Positions 36,001 through 47,571 of a stretch of 64,000 bases of DNA are shown in pieces; position 1 is the stretch's first letter; every line of letters begins with the position of its first letter. This DNA is from Mariannaea sp. PMI_226. Its lineage: Eukaryota; Ascomycota; Sordariomycetes; Hypocreales; Nectriaceae. Both the position numbers and the translations under genes were made by a program. The notes under the pieces were generated by a model that did no database searches, was not told where the DNA came from, and was given only the letters and a program-made list of their open reading frames with translations. The stretch lies in contig JANFOG010000011.1 in the NCBI GenBank assembly GCA_024336345.1, positions 868,001 to 932,000 on the forward strand, read 5' to 3'.

Positions 36001-36519
36001 GTCCTCATATCCTCAGTCTGCCACCTGAATCTTTCGATTTTATTTTTTGGCATTGCCTCTCGTTTTCAACCGTTCATAATTGATAATCCAAGACACAACC
36101 TTTTCGACAGCTTCCAGTGCACTTTTCGGTTCCGATGGCGTTCGAATCAATAAGCTCCAGTTGTCTTTCTCCTCATTAATATGACTTTACATGGTGGCAA
36201 CCCAGCGATCTCATAGCCAAAACCCGATGGCTGGGGTTGAAATAATTTGCCGGACAGCGTTGGCATCGGTCTATTGAACAAACATTTTTACGATCCAACC
36301 TCTCACAGAGTAAAAGGGACTAGGCAGCGGGCAGTAGAAGACACATTTACCCCATTATTGGTACATTTACTATCCTTACAACTCCTTTCCCGATATCCCC
36401 GTCCAGCTCTTCTATCAAAACCAGAGCCCTGTACTCGCAAGCAACCGGGGGCCGTAGTAATAAAGTCCCAAGAAAGAAGCCGTCGTATGTGTCGTGTCGT
36501 ATCTCCTTGGAAAACCCAT
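27082..36519. other. 9.4-kb stretch with no recognisable protein gene
   Basis: Both flanking genes are on the minus strand, so this is the upstream region of the phosphatase gene and the 3' side of Rpt6. Open frames are short, without family features, and unlike the long coding frames elsewhere. Composition changes along it: pyrimidine- and C-rich patches (28.0-28.2, 31.0, 32.1 kb), GGTA/CCTA words (27.2, 31.7, 33.7 kb) and CTCCGTA words (30.3, 34.5 kb). It could hold non-coding RNA, a long promoter or decayed elements; one possible broken small gene at its right end is listed separately. Confidence 0.5.
36040..36266 (-). pseudogene. Possible small gene fragment with a one-base frameshift
   Basis: On the minus strand an ATG at 36266 (MPTLSGKLFQPQPSGFGYEI...) reads to about 36180, where the sensible frame appears to slip by one base. 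The second frame then reads NEEKDNWSLLIRTPSEP, an amphipathic helix (ALEAVEKVVSWIINYERLK) and a stop at 36040. The second part has the look of real protein, strand-turn-strand then helix, but no family is recognised. Chance is a real alternative; a sequencing error or an unnoticed intron would also explain the slip. Confidence 0.25.
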
Positions 36520-37746
36520 TTACTTCCACAATTTGCCCAGTGCCACTTCCTTGTCGTCGTGCTTGTTGAGAATCTTGGCGGTTGCGAGCTCAAAATCCTC
36601 TTGGGTAACGTGGACTCTTCTTTCACGCAGAGCATACATACCGGCTTCTGTGCACACACCCTTGAGTTCGGCACCAGAGCAGCCGTTCATCTTTTCGGCA
36701 ATTTTGGTGAGGTTGATACCACGGGTCAGGTTCATCTTTCGGCTGTGGATACGGAGAATGTCGGCTCGAGCCTCGACACTGGGTGGAGGGAACTCGATCT
36801 TTCGATCAATACGACCTGGTCGCAAAAGGGCGGGGTCGAGAATGTCGAGACGATTTGTGGCCATGATGACCTTGATGTTCTTAGTGGGCTCGAAACCGTC
36901 TAGCTGGTTCAGCAACTCCAGCATGGTTCTCTGCACTTCTGAATCGCCGCCAGATGAACCTTCCACTCGTGAAGAACCAATACTGTCGATCTCATCCATA
37001 AAGATGATAGAAGGCGCATGCTCTCGAGCCATGACGAAGAGCTCTCGTACCATACGGCTACCCTCACCAATATACTTTTGCACCAATTCAGATCCTGATA
37101 CTCGGATAAACTTGCAGGCAGTGTGGTGAGCGACAGCTCGAGCCAGAAGAGTCTTTCCAGTACCAGGAGGGCCGTACAGCAGTACACCCTTGGGTTGTGC
37201 GATACCGAGTGACTCGAAAAGCTCTGGGTGCTTGAGACCGAGCTCGATGACTTCTTTGATTTCTTTGATTTGCTGGTCCAAACCACCGATCATATCGTAT
37301 GTGCTGTCGGGAACCTTCTCCACCATCATGAGTGAGACGAGGGGGTCGACGGAAGAGGGGAGCATCTTCTCAAGTTTGTAGCTGTCGGATAGCAGGGTCA
37401 CTCGCTTTCCGGGTGTGAGCTTGGAAACATCCACGCTATCGGAGATATCGACGACTAAGGAATATTAGAGCAATGCCACGAGAGAGTATAGTCTTATGAT
37501 GTGTGACGCACCGTATTTGCCTTCAGGGTGTACCTTGACGAGGATCTTCTTGGTACTCATGACCTTGACAACCTCACCGACATAGGAACCGGGTTGTTGC
37601 AATAGACCAAGCTCTTCCCGCAATAATCGTACTCGGGAATTGTAATCATTGCGCTGAGCCTCGAGGCGGCGAAGAGCAGCCTGACCCTTCAGGATCTCGA
37701 GCTTCATCGCCTCGATCTTGTTGTGATAATACTGGTCGAGCGCCAT
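36520..37746 (-). CDS. RPT6: 26S proteasome regulatory subunit 8 (Rpt6 AAA ATPase)
   Basis: One of six AAA ATPases in the base of the 19S regulatory particle; it unfolds substrates and threads them into the 20S core. Exons 37746-37512 and 37454-36520 with a 57-nt intron (37455-37511) give 389 aa, normal for Rpt6. Order: N-terminal coiled coil ([20 protein letters not shown]), OB fold ([20 protein letters not shown]), AAA domain with Walker A GPPGTGKT, Walker B IIFMDEID, the SRH region ([27 protein letters not shown]) with arginine fingers, and a C-terminal helical lid ending in ALGKLWK. The frame is open upstream to 38100, but that part is Pro/Ser-rich leader; [15 protein letters not shown] matches the family start. 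It shares an upstream region of about 2 kb with the divergent exchanger gene. Confidence 0.97.
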
Positions 37747-39708
37747 GTTGGGCGAGGCTCCAGGAAGGAGATCAGGTAATCGATCGAGGAAGGTAATTCT
37801 GTAGAGAGAGCGTTCAAGGGCCGTGGTAAGAAAGGCGGCAGGAGGTGGTGGGGGAGGGCTCGACAAGAGGGGGTTGTATGGATTGAGGAATTGAAGATGG
37901 CAGTTGGAGGGTTGCGATGGATTTGGAAGCTTGGAGACAAGGCTACAGCTTGTCTCGTAAGCCGCAAGCAGATGCACGGACCATTCTAAAGATACGTACT
38001 TAGTCAACCTAGGAGGACGCAGCTGGCATACCGGATCTTGAGTTTTACCGTTTCCGACGCAGGTTGTCCTCCCAATGACTCTAGGGTAAGGAGTGTGCAA
38101 AGTTTCCCTCCCACAAGCCTCATGATAAACGGCAATTGGCCCTGTGTCGGTCTCTCGACTATCTACTTTGTCTAAGAAGTGGCTAGCATAGAGTACACAG
38201 ATTCAATACCTTGCATGTAGTGGTAGTAGAGCTACGCTCATGCACAACATAGTTTTGGGATACAGAAGCGGGATTTGGAAGTAACGTTGACTACGATGAG
38301 CACGACAGACAACTTCGAGATTTCCAAAGACATAATAAGAACTCAACTCTCAATGAGGCATCGTGAAAAGCTAAATGACGTTATCCTGGCACGCGCAAGA
38401 TTGGGCGGCACGTCTCGCAATAGCTCGTGGGGTATGATTGGCTGGACTGAGCCTCGTGCATGCGGGCTGACGGTGGGTGGCGGATTTTTTTCTCTATCGT
38501 GAGTGTAGCTATTACTGTGTAGCACATTAGCCGCTATCATTTGATCTTCAACTCCCTTCCCCCCTTTCTACTACATAGTAGAGAGAGAAAGGGGGGGACG
38601 AGTTGGGAAACTTTCTATTCAAGCTCATACGATTGTTAACTTCCACTGCAAGGCAATAATGAAGAGACTGGACACCAATACATTACATTACATTACGGAT
38701 GAATGAACGAAAAGTGTTCAGAGCTGCGAGAGTCCAGACAACGCCCCCCCACTCTACCGCACCTTAGTGGAGGTCTGTGCTTGCTAGACTGACTGGACTG
38801 GATCTTGCATACAGGTAGTAACATTGCTGCTGGTGCTGCGAGAACGTCATCTGGCATTTATTAGGTAACTTACATAGGTAGCATCTCTCTTGTTTCACCA
38901 CGTCTTCAATTCTTTCCTTGCTTGTCTTCTCTTGTTTTTTATTGTTTACTCACTACCGTCGTGCTATTATTTTATCATTTTGTCTTTAAGTCATCTCAAG
39001 GGGAGAGGTCCGAACAGTAGGCAACATAGTTGGGTGGTAGCAGTTTTTTTTTCCTTTTTATTTTTTTTGGTTGTTTTGATTGTCTATGTTTTTTGGAAGT
39101 AGCCGCAGCGTCCCATCCGTCCCATCTCAATCAGCATCCTTCCCTCCAGTAAGCCCAACCCCAATCCTCTCTCGACACTGTCCTCCAACTGTAGAGTTGG
39201 CTTGCGTTCTTACGTACTCATAACTTCATCCGTCTTTTCCGACGGTAACCAACCACACCTCACCTTCTCGTTTTCTTTTCTACTTTTCCTATCCGCCACA
39301 GCTTCACCTTCAGCTTTGCTGACGCGCAAAAAGCAAGCCTGATAAACCAATCGCCTCAGTCGAGCCATCCACTTGCAGGCAGGGACCTGAGACTTCCCCC
39401 GAAAACAAAGGACATCCAAAGCCCACTCTCCCCATATCTTAACCAAAACATCAGCCCAACTGGGTCACAGCTCACGAGTCCAAGCCGTCCCCTGTGACGC
39501 TGGTATGTTCGGCATTCCCTCTGTCCTTCATCTGTTGTCTTTCACAAAGACTCAGAACAATCTGCGACTGGACCTCCGTTTGTTATATGCCCTCGACTCG
39601 ATTTAATTCTCACGTCCTCCTCCTTCGCAGCTCTGGTCGGCTTCTTTCCTCGACTTTTGCTGAACCATCTTCCCCTCGATAGGGTTCCTCTATCGCCAGT
39701 CCGCCAGC
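37747..39708. other. Divergent promoter region of RPT6 and the Vnx1-type exchanger
   Basis: About 2 kb between two start codons. The half near the exchanger is pyrimidine-rich (38.9-39.7 kb) as expected for a long fungal 5' leader and contains several short upstream ATGs, such as one at 39494 with its own 62-codon frame, which could damp translation. A triplet of ACATT units occurs at about 38682-38696. No further gene is seen. Confidence 0.55.
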
Positions 39709-42700
39709 ATGGACCCCTCGAGACGAGACAGTTCGACCACTGTGCGCCATCTCGGCGAATCATCTAGTGCAACATCGCCTGCGGACACCCGTAGTCCCCT
39801 CTCCCGCTCCGAGTCAACTGCACATCATGATGATGATGGTCTCTCAGAGAGCTTTCAATCTACCAACACAGTGCGACACAGGCCCGAAACAACATATGGT
39901 AACAGCTCTCCTGTCACTGTCCCCTGCTTGCTTTCTTATCTAACGTTCGCTTATCTCACAGGCTCTATTGGCGGCTCTGCAGGCGCAAACCAACCTGCTG
40001 AAGCTCCCCTTGATCGTTCGCAGCCTCGAGCTTCTCAATCATCCCGACCCCCGAAAGGACCTGAACGAGTTCGATCTGTCACCCGCCTTCGCAAACCCCC
40101 AATGCCTCGTCGGCCGTCTTCCACCCCGTATCGCGGCGGCGTTTTCTCTGTTGACGATGAGCTCCATGAGCTAGAACAAGATGCTGTTGAGCGACACCAG
40201 AGTTATGGCACCCGTCGCCGTCCTCAGCTAACAACACAGCTATCACGTGTTCAGTCGCATCACGATAGCGATGACGAACTTAGTAGCAGCAGAGATGCAG
40301 AGGATGATTCTGGAAGCACAACCGGCGAAATCGAGCACCACAATGACGAACTCCCACTCGAAGATCATGTCGACTGCAACTCCGATGGTGAGGTAAGTGA
40401 CGCCGAGAGCTTCACCCTCAAAGACCGACAGCAGGCCATCAACCAAACGCATCCTTTTGGTATCCGAGTGTGGAAGCCCGCCTTGTACAAGAAAGATCGT
40501 TCTATCCAGAAGTTTGCACAAGCAGACATCCACTCAGCCCCCGGTGGTCGAGTTAGCAATTGGCTTTTGCTCTTTAATTTGCTCTGGACCATTCTCTTCG
40601 GCTGGTGGATGGCTTCCTTTGCTGCCCTAGGCGCCATCACCTGTCTTCTCTTTTCTGCAGCTCCTAGTGGGAGAGAATACGGAAGAGTCCTCTGGGGTTT
40701 GGCTGGATATCTCTTCTATCCCTTTGGGAAATTTGTCCGCCTCGAGAAAGACGAGGCTTATCTCGAAGAAGACCAAGATGAGGGCAGGAGCATTTCCGAA
40801 TATGAACAATGGCAGAGCGGTGATCTTGAATACGGTAGGCTCTTCTTTGGCCCAGACCGCAATCGCTCGATTGTAGGGCGGTCGAGGCGAAGTATCGACT
40901 CAGAACCAAGTGAGACTGAGAGTCTTCTTGGCCGCGGCCGACGTGGTGAATCTGACTCCCTCCCTCCCACCAAGCGACGACTATTTGGACGTGGACAGTG
41001 GACTGTTGGCAGAGTCATATTCTTCATCTTCTTCTACTGCTTAATTTCCCCCTCATTGATCACCGTCTCTGGAATATGCTGGTTCCTCGTTTTTTGGATC
41101 CCCATGGGCAAGACAACCTTTCTGCTTTTCGACCACCTCAGACGCCATCCTTTGGCACTGTCTTTCGAGTCGGATATTAGATATGCTCGTACTGATGACG
41201 CCCCGAACTCGTCCATTCTCTTGTGCACATATCGTGCAGTAGGTTCCAGATACTGGAAGTATACGGTTGACGGAACCAACATCTTCCTCATCAACCTGAT
41301 GGTTGTTGTCGTCTTTGTGATCTTCGACTGGCTTGTGCTGGAGGGTGTTCTCCACATTGAGAACTTCATCACATCTCCCTCTTTCCTTTTCACCGCAGGA
41401 TTGTTGTCCATTATTCCGTTGGCCTACTTTATTGGCCAAGCCGTTGCTTCCATTTCAGCGCAGTCCTCAATGGGCGTCGGTGCCGCTATCAATGCCTTCT
41501 TCGCGACTGTTGTGGAGGTTTTCCTGTACTGTGTTGCACTCACTCAAGGCAAGGGCCAGCTTGTCGAGGGCAGTATTGTTGGCAGCATTTTTGCAGGTAT
41601 CTTGTTCCTCCCAGGAATTTCCATGTGTTTTGGTGCCATCAAGCGGAAGACGCAACGATTCAATGCCAAGTCCGCGGGTGTGACGTCTACAATGCTACTA
41701 TTCGCTGTTGTCGGTTCCTTCAGTCCAACCTTGTTCTACCAGATTTACGGTACCCACGAGCTGAATTGCCTGGACTGTGAGGAGTATGTAACTGGGGAGA
41801 CCAGCCGAGATTGCCGACGTTGCTACTTCGACCAAACTCCTAACCTTGCTGATCGCTTTTATCTGGAGGCTGTTCGCCCGTACTGTTACATGGCCGCGGC
41901 TATGCTCTTTTTCTCGTACCTTATCGGTCTCTGGTTCACCCTTCGCACCCACGCTGCTGTGATTTGGAATGCGGAAGTTGACGAGAAGAGACACGAAGAA
42001 CACATTCACGCTTCATTGCATGCTTCCAGTTCTCGACCATCCCAGGGTGGTCACGCTGGCCTCGCCGCCACTGCAGAGACTAGTGGAGCTGATGTCCGTG
42101 ATTCTCATCTTTACAAGCGCATCTTGGGTCAATCCTTGAAGCAAGTCGGCTTGAACGAGGAATTCTCCCGGCAGAGCTCGACCGTAGGGGCCACAGGAAC
42201 CCTCAACGGCGCCTCAGGCATTCCTCATGTTGTCCCCCCCAAGTCCAGTGGTGGAGAGGCTACTCGCCAACCCCTAACCCTCTCTGGCCTGAGTGAAGCC
42301 GACAACAAGCGTCTGGCCCGGGAGGTTGCAGAGATTGCTGCAACTGCTGCTGCCATTGCGTCTCGCGACCGCCACTCCCGAAGACCGTCCGCCGTACCCG
42401 CTACTCCTCGAGGCCAGGCTCCTAGCCGGCAAGCCCAATATCATGAGGCTGAGCCTACCGATGCCCCCGCCACCGAGGCTCACGCCCATGGTGGACATGA
42501 CGCACCCAACTGGAGCCGAGCCAAGAGTGCTGTTATCTTGCTCGGAGCTACCGTTCTCTACGCCATCATCGCTGAAATTCTGGTTGATACTGTGGATGTA
42601 GTCTTGAATAGCTTCTCTATCGACCAAAAGTTTTTGGGTATTACTCTCTTTGCCTTGGTTCCCAACACCACAGAGTTTTTGGTAAGATATTCCTTGCAAA

Positions 42701-43180
42701 CAATGTGTATTTTTTTCTTTTCTTTGGCAATTGTCGCTAACAAAGGTATAGAATGCCATCTCCTTTGCCATGAACGGAAACATTGCCCTATCTATGGAAA
42801 TCGGTTCAGCATACGCCCTGCAAGTGTGTCTGCTCCAGATTCCCGCCCTTGTATTCTACTCGTGCTTCTGGCCTGGTGTCCCCGCTGGTGGCGACCCGTC
42901 TATGTATACTTTCTCGCTCTTGTTCCCTCAGTGGGATATGGTCACTGTCATCCTTTGCGTCTTCTTACTAAGCTACATGTACGGCGAAGGAAAGAGCAAC
43001 TATTTCAAGGGCAGCATTTTGATGCTGACCTATCTGGTGGTGGTTACCGGTTACTACTTTAGCGGTTACACCTCAAACAATATGGGAATCACACGATTCG
43101 ATACTTTGGGGGTCAATGGGCAGTATCGCAGTGGTGGGAGTGTTGGTGGCCCTATGAACAGGCAAGCAACTGCTGCATGA
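39709..43180 (+). CDS. Vacuolar cation/H+ exchanger, Vnx1/YNL321W type (CaCA superfamily)
   Basis: Homologue of yeast Vnx1, a low-affinity Na+(K+)/H+ antiporter of the Ca2+:cation antiporter superfamily in the vacuolar or endosomal membrane. Exons 39709-39898, 39962-42681, 42752-43180 give 1112 aa. Order: Ser/Arg-rich cytosolic N-terminus; a YccF-like (DUF307) double membrane unit (NWLLLFNLLWTILFGWW..., later GRVIFFIFFYCLISPSL); then two CAX halves, with acidic exchange residues in NAFFATVVEVFLYC and in NTTEFLNAISFAMNGNIALS; between them a loop rich in Cys (LNCLDCEEYVTGETSRDCRRC) and a long cytosolic linker with an acidic, His-containing stretch (EAHAHGGHDAP). The first intron (39899-39961, 63 nt) is in frame with no stop, so its retention would add 21 residues. 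Removing the second intron restores the second CAX motif. Confidence 0.92.
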
Positions 43181-43495
43181 TTTCAACAGGACGCATGAAG
43201 GGAAGAGGGTTTTTGAGATTGGTTGGTCTATTGCATTTTGAAGAATGTCGTGGGCATTCTTGAACTGGTATTGTTATCGTACATAATATTGCGACTACGG
43301 TTGGAAGAAAACACATCCACTGGCTCTGTTTATATTTCCAGATAATTGGCTTTAGAGGAAGCATAGGCTAATGCTGTTATGGGGGTGGTGTTATCTGACG
43401 TTTTGTCATTATCATTGTAGGGCTTTGCAGCATCAGCCACACATGGTTGTTTAGGGAAATATGTCTTGAATTTTTGTTGATACTGATTACTACGT
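43181..43495. other. Convergent 3' flank between the exchanger and the F-box gene
   Basis: About 300 bases between two facing stop codons; presumably both 3' untranslated regions. Nothing else is visible. Confidence 0.5.
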
Positions 43496-44590
43496 CTACG
43501 TTACTATATTGGAAGCTTGTTCCAACTTCCACGCCCCATAACAGGACTTAACGTGGGCCAAGAACTCACTCCTTGATCGGGCCCTCCTTTCCAACCCTAG
43601 TAATACGCGTTGAGGATCAAGCTGCCCAGGCACTATTTTTTCTAGAATAGTAGTATCCAACCATCTCCACCTGTATAATTCATGGGTGTGCTGACAGCCC
43701 TTACACCAATTACCATTGTCAACGACCTCTGGTGTTGAAAGCGAGGGAAATGGAATAGTTGCCAACCCAAAGAAGTCGTCAGGTGGAGTATTTCCTTGGC
43801 TTGGAATTGCCAGTGGATCTGGGTTTGAAACGTCAATAGACACACCCTGGAGATATCTACCAGTGTTGGTTGCTCGTGAGTTTTCCCCCCTTGCCGCGAA
43901 CACATTTACAAGGTTTTCCTTAGAACCATGTATAGAAATCCCCAGATCTCTAGCCATTCGGGCGCTTACCAGCGAATATGAGGTATTAACATCCTTGCCG
44001 GAAATTCTATATCTGCCGGGTATACTTCGTAATACAGGCAGTTGCTTTATGTGCCGTGGCAAGAGGCAGAAAAAGCGTCTGGCAGCTCTGGAGGATATTG
44101 CTCGCAGTGAGGGGTGATAAGACAGGCAATACCAGCAGCATCTTTCGCAGGTAAGAAGGAAGAGGAAAGCGCCGTAGAAAGGGCAGCAAGTGCAGCGATC
44201 AGCTCGAAGAGCAGTCTCGAGAGTAGCCGCAGAATGGACACTAAGTAGCCCGGTCCGACTGAGGGCCTCAACGGTGCATGGAGCTAAGTTCAGCAGGGTC
44301 CGATAAGAGCGTAAAGACTGGGTAACAAGCCGTCCTCGGCTAGAGACACGGGAAAATCGCGAGATGCTCTGTAAGTCGAGGGTGTTGAGAACCGCATAGA
44401 GAATTTCGGTTGGGAGCTTATCGAGAGCACCAATAGAAGAGCGTTGCTTATTAGCATCCATTACATTTGATAACTTTGATGGGCTGGAAACCGTTATCAC
44501 AGCGTCAAGTAAATGGTATAGCTGCTGGGAAAAGCGACGCAGAGTCTCCTCTGGTTTGCGATTTTCGCAATTTACTGCCCAGGACTTCAT
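43496..44590 (-). CDS. F-box protein, substrate unknown
   Basis: Single-exon frame of 364 aa. An F-box near residues 59-100 (LPTEILYAVLNTLDLQSISRFSRVSSRGR) would bind Skp1 in an SCF ubiquitin ligase. After it comes a Cys-rich patch (CTCCPFYGAFLFLLTCERCCWYCL) that could form a zinc site; such F-box plus Cys-cluster proteins are common in filamentous fungi. No WD40 or LRR substrate domain is seen. A second possible start at Met44 (MDANKQRSS) sits just before the F-box and may be the true one; the 43 residues before it are not typical. Moderately sure the gene is real because the frame is long and the F-box is good. Confidence 0.75.
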   Translation of the reverse strand: MKSWAVNCENRKPEETLRRFSQQLYHLLDAVITVSSPSKLSNVMDANKQRSSIGALDKLPTEILYAVLNTLDLQSISRFSRVSSRGRLVTQSLRSYRTLLNLAPCTVEALSRTGLLSVHSAATLETALRADRCTCCPFYGAFLFLLTCERCCWYCLSYHPSLRAISSRAARRFFCLLPRHIKQLPVLRSIPGRYRISGKDVNTSYSLVSARMARDLGISIHGSKENLVNVFAARGENSRATNTGRYLQGVSIDVSNPDPLAIPSQGNTPPDDFFGLATIPFPSLSTPEVVDNGNWCKGCQHTHELYRWRWLDTTILEKIVPGQLDPQRVLLGLERRARSRSEFLAHVKSCYGAWKLEQASNIVT

Positions 44591-46277
44591 ATTCGCTAAT
44601 GGTGCGTATGCATGCGTCTGGATATTTGAAGTCAGGCATATATTGTCAACATTATAGAGGGATTTATTACTATTGCTAAGGCCCAGAAGTAATGAAGGTT
44701 AGATATAGTAACTTTTGTGACTTACTTTAGTGCTGGTTTGATCTAAAATACAGAATTTCTTAGGGTTATAGCATCAGTATGGATATAAGAAGTTGCGGTG
44801 AACGTGGAAGTGGAAGAAGGAAATGGATTATTAGTTTCGTGAGTCGCGGGGAAGAAGTAGCCGAGCTCAGGCCTGGAGGCCTGGATCAACTTCGGCTTTG
44901 GCTTTGGCTTCGGCACAGGGAGCGCTTCAGCAGAATCCTGCGTATATAGGCAAATATTTTATGTTGTTTCTATTTAACATTTCATCCCAAATGCTCCCCA
45001 AAACCCCGGGACCCCCGTAGGTTAGGATGGGATGCATATACTAGGGCCTTTGGCGGAGCTATATTGGACATCATGGGGCTGGACAGGACTTCCTGGCGTC
45101 TTTCAATGGGAGCATTTCGGGACTCGGAGTCACCTGTCTACTAGCGTACCTCATGGAGTGCAAGTGCCAGTGGCCAGATATTACACCGGAAATAAATATA
45201 CCCGGACTGTCGTCTTATTTCTCAGGTAAACGAACTCGTAGTGACGTCTATCATGCGAGCTAAAGCCTATCGATGAGGCCAATGACAGAGATGTGATTGT
45301 TTTCTAAGGAGGGATGAACGTTAGGAGTTGAATCCCATAGCCGGCTTGGTATTGGTTCGCTGGTCTGAGCCTAACGGTGTAAAAGCATAGGATCGTTTTC
45401 CTTCATAAGACACAGGATTTCTTATAGTTGAGCTCTCAGTAGAAATGTGGCATGTAGATAAAATATAGCTTGCAGGATGTGAGAACGAGCTTCCTTGCCC
45501 ATTCTCTCCATGGCTATGTCCTTGGAGATGTATCGCGTACCCGACGTATAGCTTGGGCTGCTGGGAACTCTATGAGTGGAATAAATGAAACGAGATCGGA
45601 GGGTTGAGAGTGCACGATTTGTGGGCTTGGTGGTGACATATATTCCAACACGTGAGTCTTCTTCTCATTATTATTCTATGAGTGATTTTCGCTTTTCGAG
45701 GCTGGAAGGCTGCAAGACTACAAGGATGGAGAATCTCAGAGCAGCAGAAGAACCTGGCTTGATTTCTTTTCAAACTTGTTGGGTCTTGCACTCCTCTCGT
45801 CTAGAACCATGTTTGTGGCGCGTTGTTGGAGGCCATTTCTACCAAAGCATGGTGGTTGGTTGATTGACTTCACGCACTGGTGTTTGGATGTAACGACACG
45901 ACTTTGGTGGTTAGTTTCGTAATCTCATGTATTTAGTCGGCGGCAATTTTTTCGGGTCCTCTTGCAAGCTGTCCACTTATCTACACATTCTAGTATACAG
46001 GTCTGCTAACTAATTGAGGTCGACCCAAGGAGAATAGATGATACCTTAGTCCACGTAGATAGGCCCTGATAACAAGTGTTGGACGTGGAGAGGTGCAGGC
46101 CAAATCAGTATCACTGCACAGTATGCAAGCCACCCTCCATCTCCCGCCCTTTCCTCTCCCCCCCTCTGTAATTTAGATCCTGTGGGGCTCAGGCTAGTTG
46201 AATTGGAGCTGTTGGGGGCCTAAATCGCGGCCCAGCCCGCCCGCCCGTAGGTGAGGTGCTATAGGAGCGGCACATAA

Positions 46278-46300
46278 CCCCCCCCCCCCCCCCCCCCCCC
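46278..46300 (+). repeat. Poly-C run of 23
   Basis: Uninterrupted C homopolymer in intergenic DNA. The reported length may not be exact. Confidence 0.85.
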
Positions 46301-47375
46301 ACGACCCCTGATTTCGAAATTGAGCACGACATAGACTAGGTAGAGAGGTACTGTGTCATAGAGGAACCGGCAGGCAGTGTTTACGACAAACACAAGCAGA
46401 GCGTTTAATATCTATTTTACTCTGGCTGATAACACGCACATCAGCCCAGAATCAGCAAGTACCTTATTAGTCTGGGTTCTTTCTGCCCACCGTCGCTCCA
46501 ATCAGCCCGTACCCATCCATCCATCCATCTTCTCACTTGACCTCCCCAGTTGCGTTGCCCAACGTTCGTCTGTTGGTTGTTCCGCCACAAAATCGACTGG
46601 CGCACAGACCATGAGCTGGTACAGTCCAGGGCTTACGACCAGCTTAGCAAGAAGCTGATAAAAGACCGATTTTTTGTCGCGTGTGTTGAGAAGAAACAGG
46701 TTACTCTGTACTGACTATGCCTTCCATTTGGCTTTATTTTAATTTCTTGACCCTTTAGCTGAATTTTCCAGGCCGAGCATATATCTCTACCCGTACATTA
46801 TCCAAGATAGGTAGATAGGTTGGTAGGCAAGCGTCGTAGCAGAATCTATAGATACCCTTTGCATGCTCTGGACTCTTCTAATTACCTTACCTGTTCTCGT
46901 GTATGTATGTAGGTAGGTAGGTAGATGGGCATGCATGCATCATCCACATCTTGTCGTTACTCCAAGAGTAAGGTACTCCGTACACAATATTTCATTTCGT
47001 CACAGTGCACTTGGTCGTTTTGGCTTTTTTCCCGCGATCCCCGCCAACCACATCCCCCGTCATTTTGTCGGGTGTGCAGTCCAGTCCAGGGTGTGCGTGC
47101 TGGTTACCTTACTGTGCATAGTATGTTGTTGGCTGCGAGAGAGGAGAAAACTACAGCACCTAAGTAATTACCTACTCCCTGCCCACGCCTTACTCTTTGT
47201 TGATGAAAACGCAGATCCTGGGGCTTTTTTTCGATGTTGCATCGTTCGTGCGGATAGACCCATGACTGCTAGATTTCCCTTCCTCCCCCGCCGCCTGTGA
47301 CCTGTCACCTCTCCCCTCTTGTTCTCCCGATTTTCCCGTATTTCTTCCACGCACACCATACACCCTTCGAACATT

Positions 47376-47407
47376 CTTCGTACATCCTTCGTACATCCTT
47401 CGTACAT
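47376..47407 (+). repeat. 11-bp tandem repeat upstream of the methyltransferase
   Basis: About three near-identical units containing TTCGTACATCC, some 170 bases before the start codon, so probably in the leader or core promoter. Confidence 0.65.
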
Positions 47408-47571
47408 TGTGCACAATAACTTACAGTTCCATCCATCAACGCTACCATACAGCGAGCACACCCAGGAACCCCCCTCCCCTCGTGACAGAAGGAATAAAAA
47501 ACAACACGGCAAGGCTGACGCCCATTCATACCGTCTTGCGCCGACTAAAAGAGTAGCCCACTCATCAAACC

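Larger units (their letters stand above)
44591..47571. other. Divergent intergenic region between F-box and methyltransferase genes
   Basis: About 3 kb. AT-rich near 44.6-44.8 kb, mixed in the middle, and with a 23-C run, GTAGG repeats (46.8-46.93 kb) and a TACTCCGTA word (46974) near the methyltransferase. A tandem 11-mer (CTTCGTACATC-type, about three units) lies at 47376-47407 in the likely leader. No gene is supported. Confidence 0.5.

Noticed and set aside
37747..38100. Upstream extension of the Rpt6 frame
   Set aside because: The frame is open but Pro/Ser-rich and absent from the family; the start at 37746 matches Rpt6.
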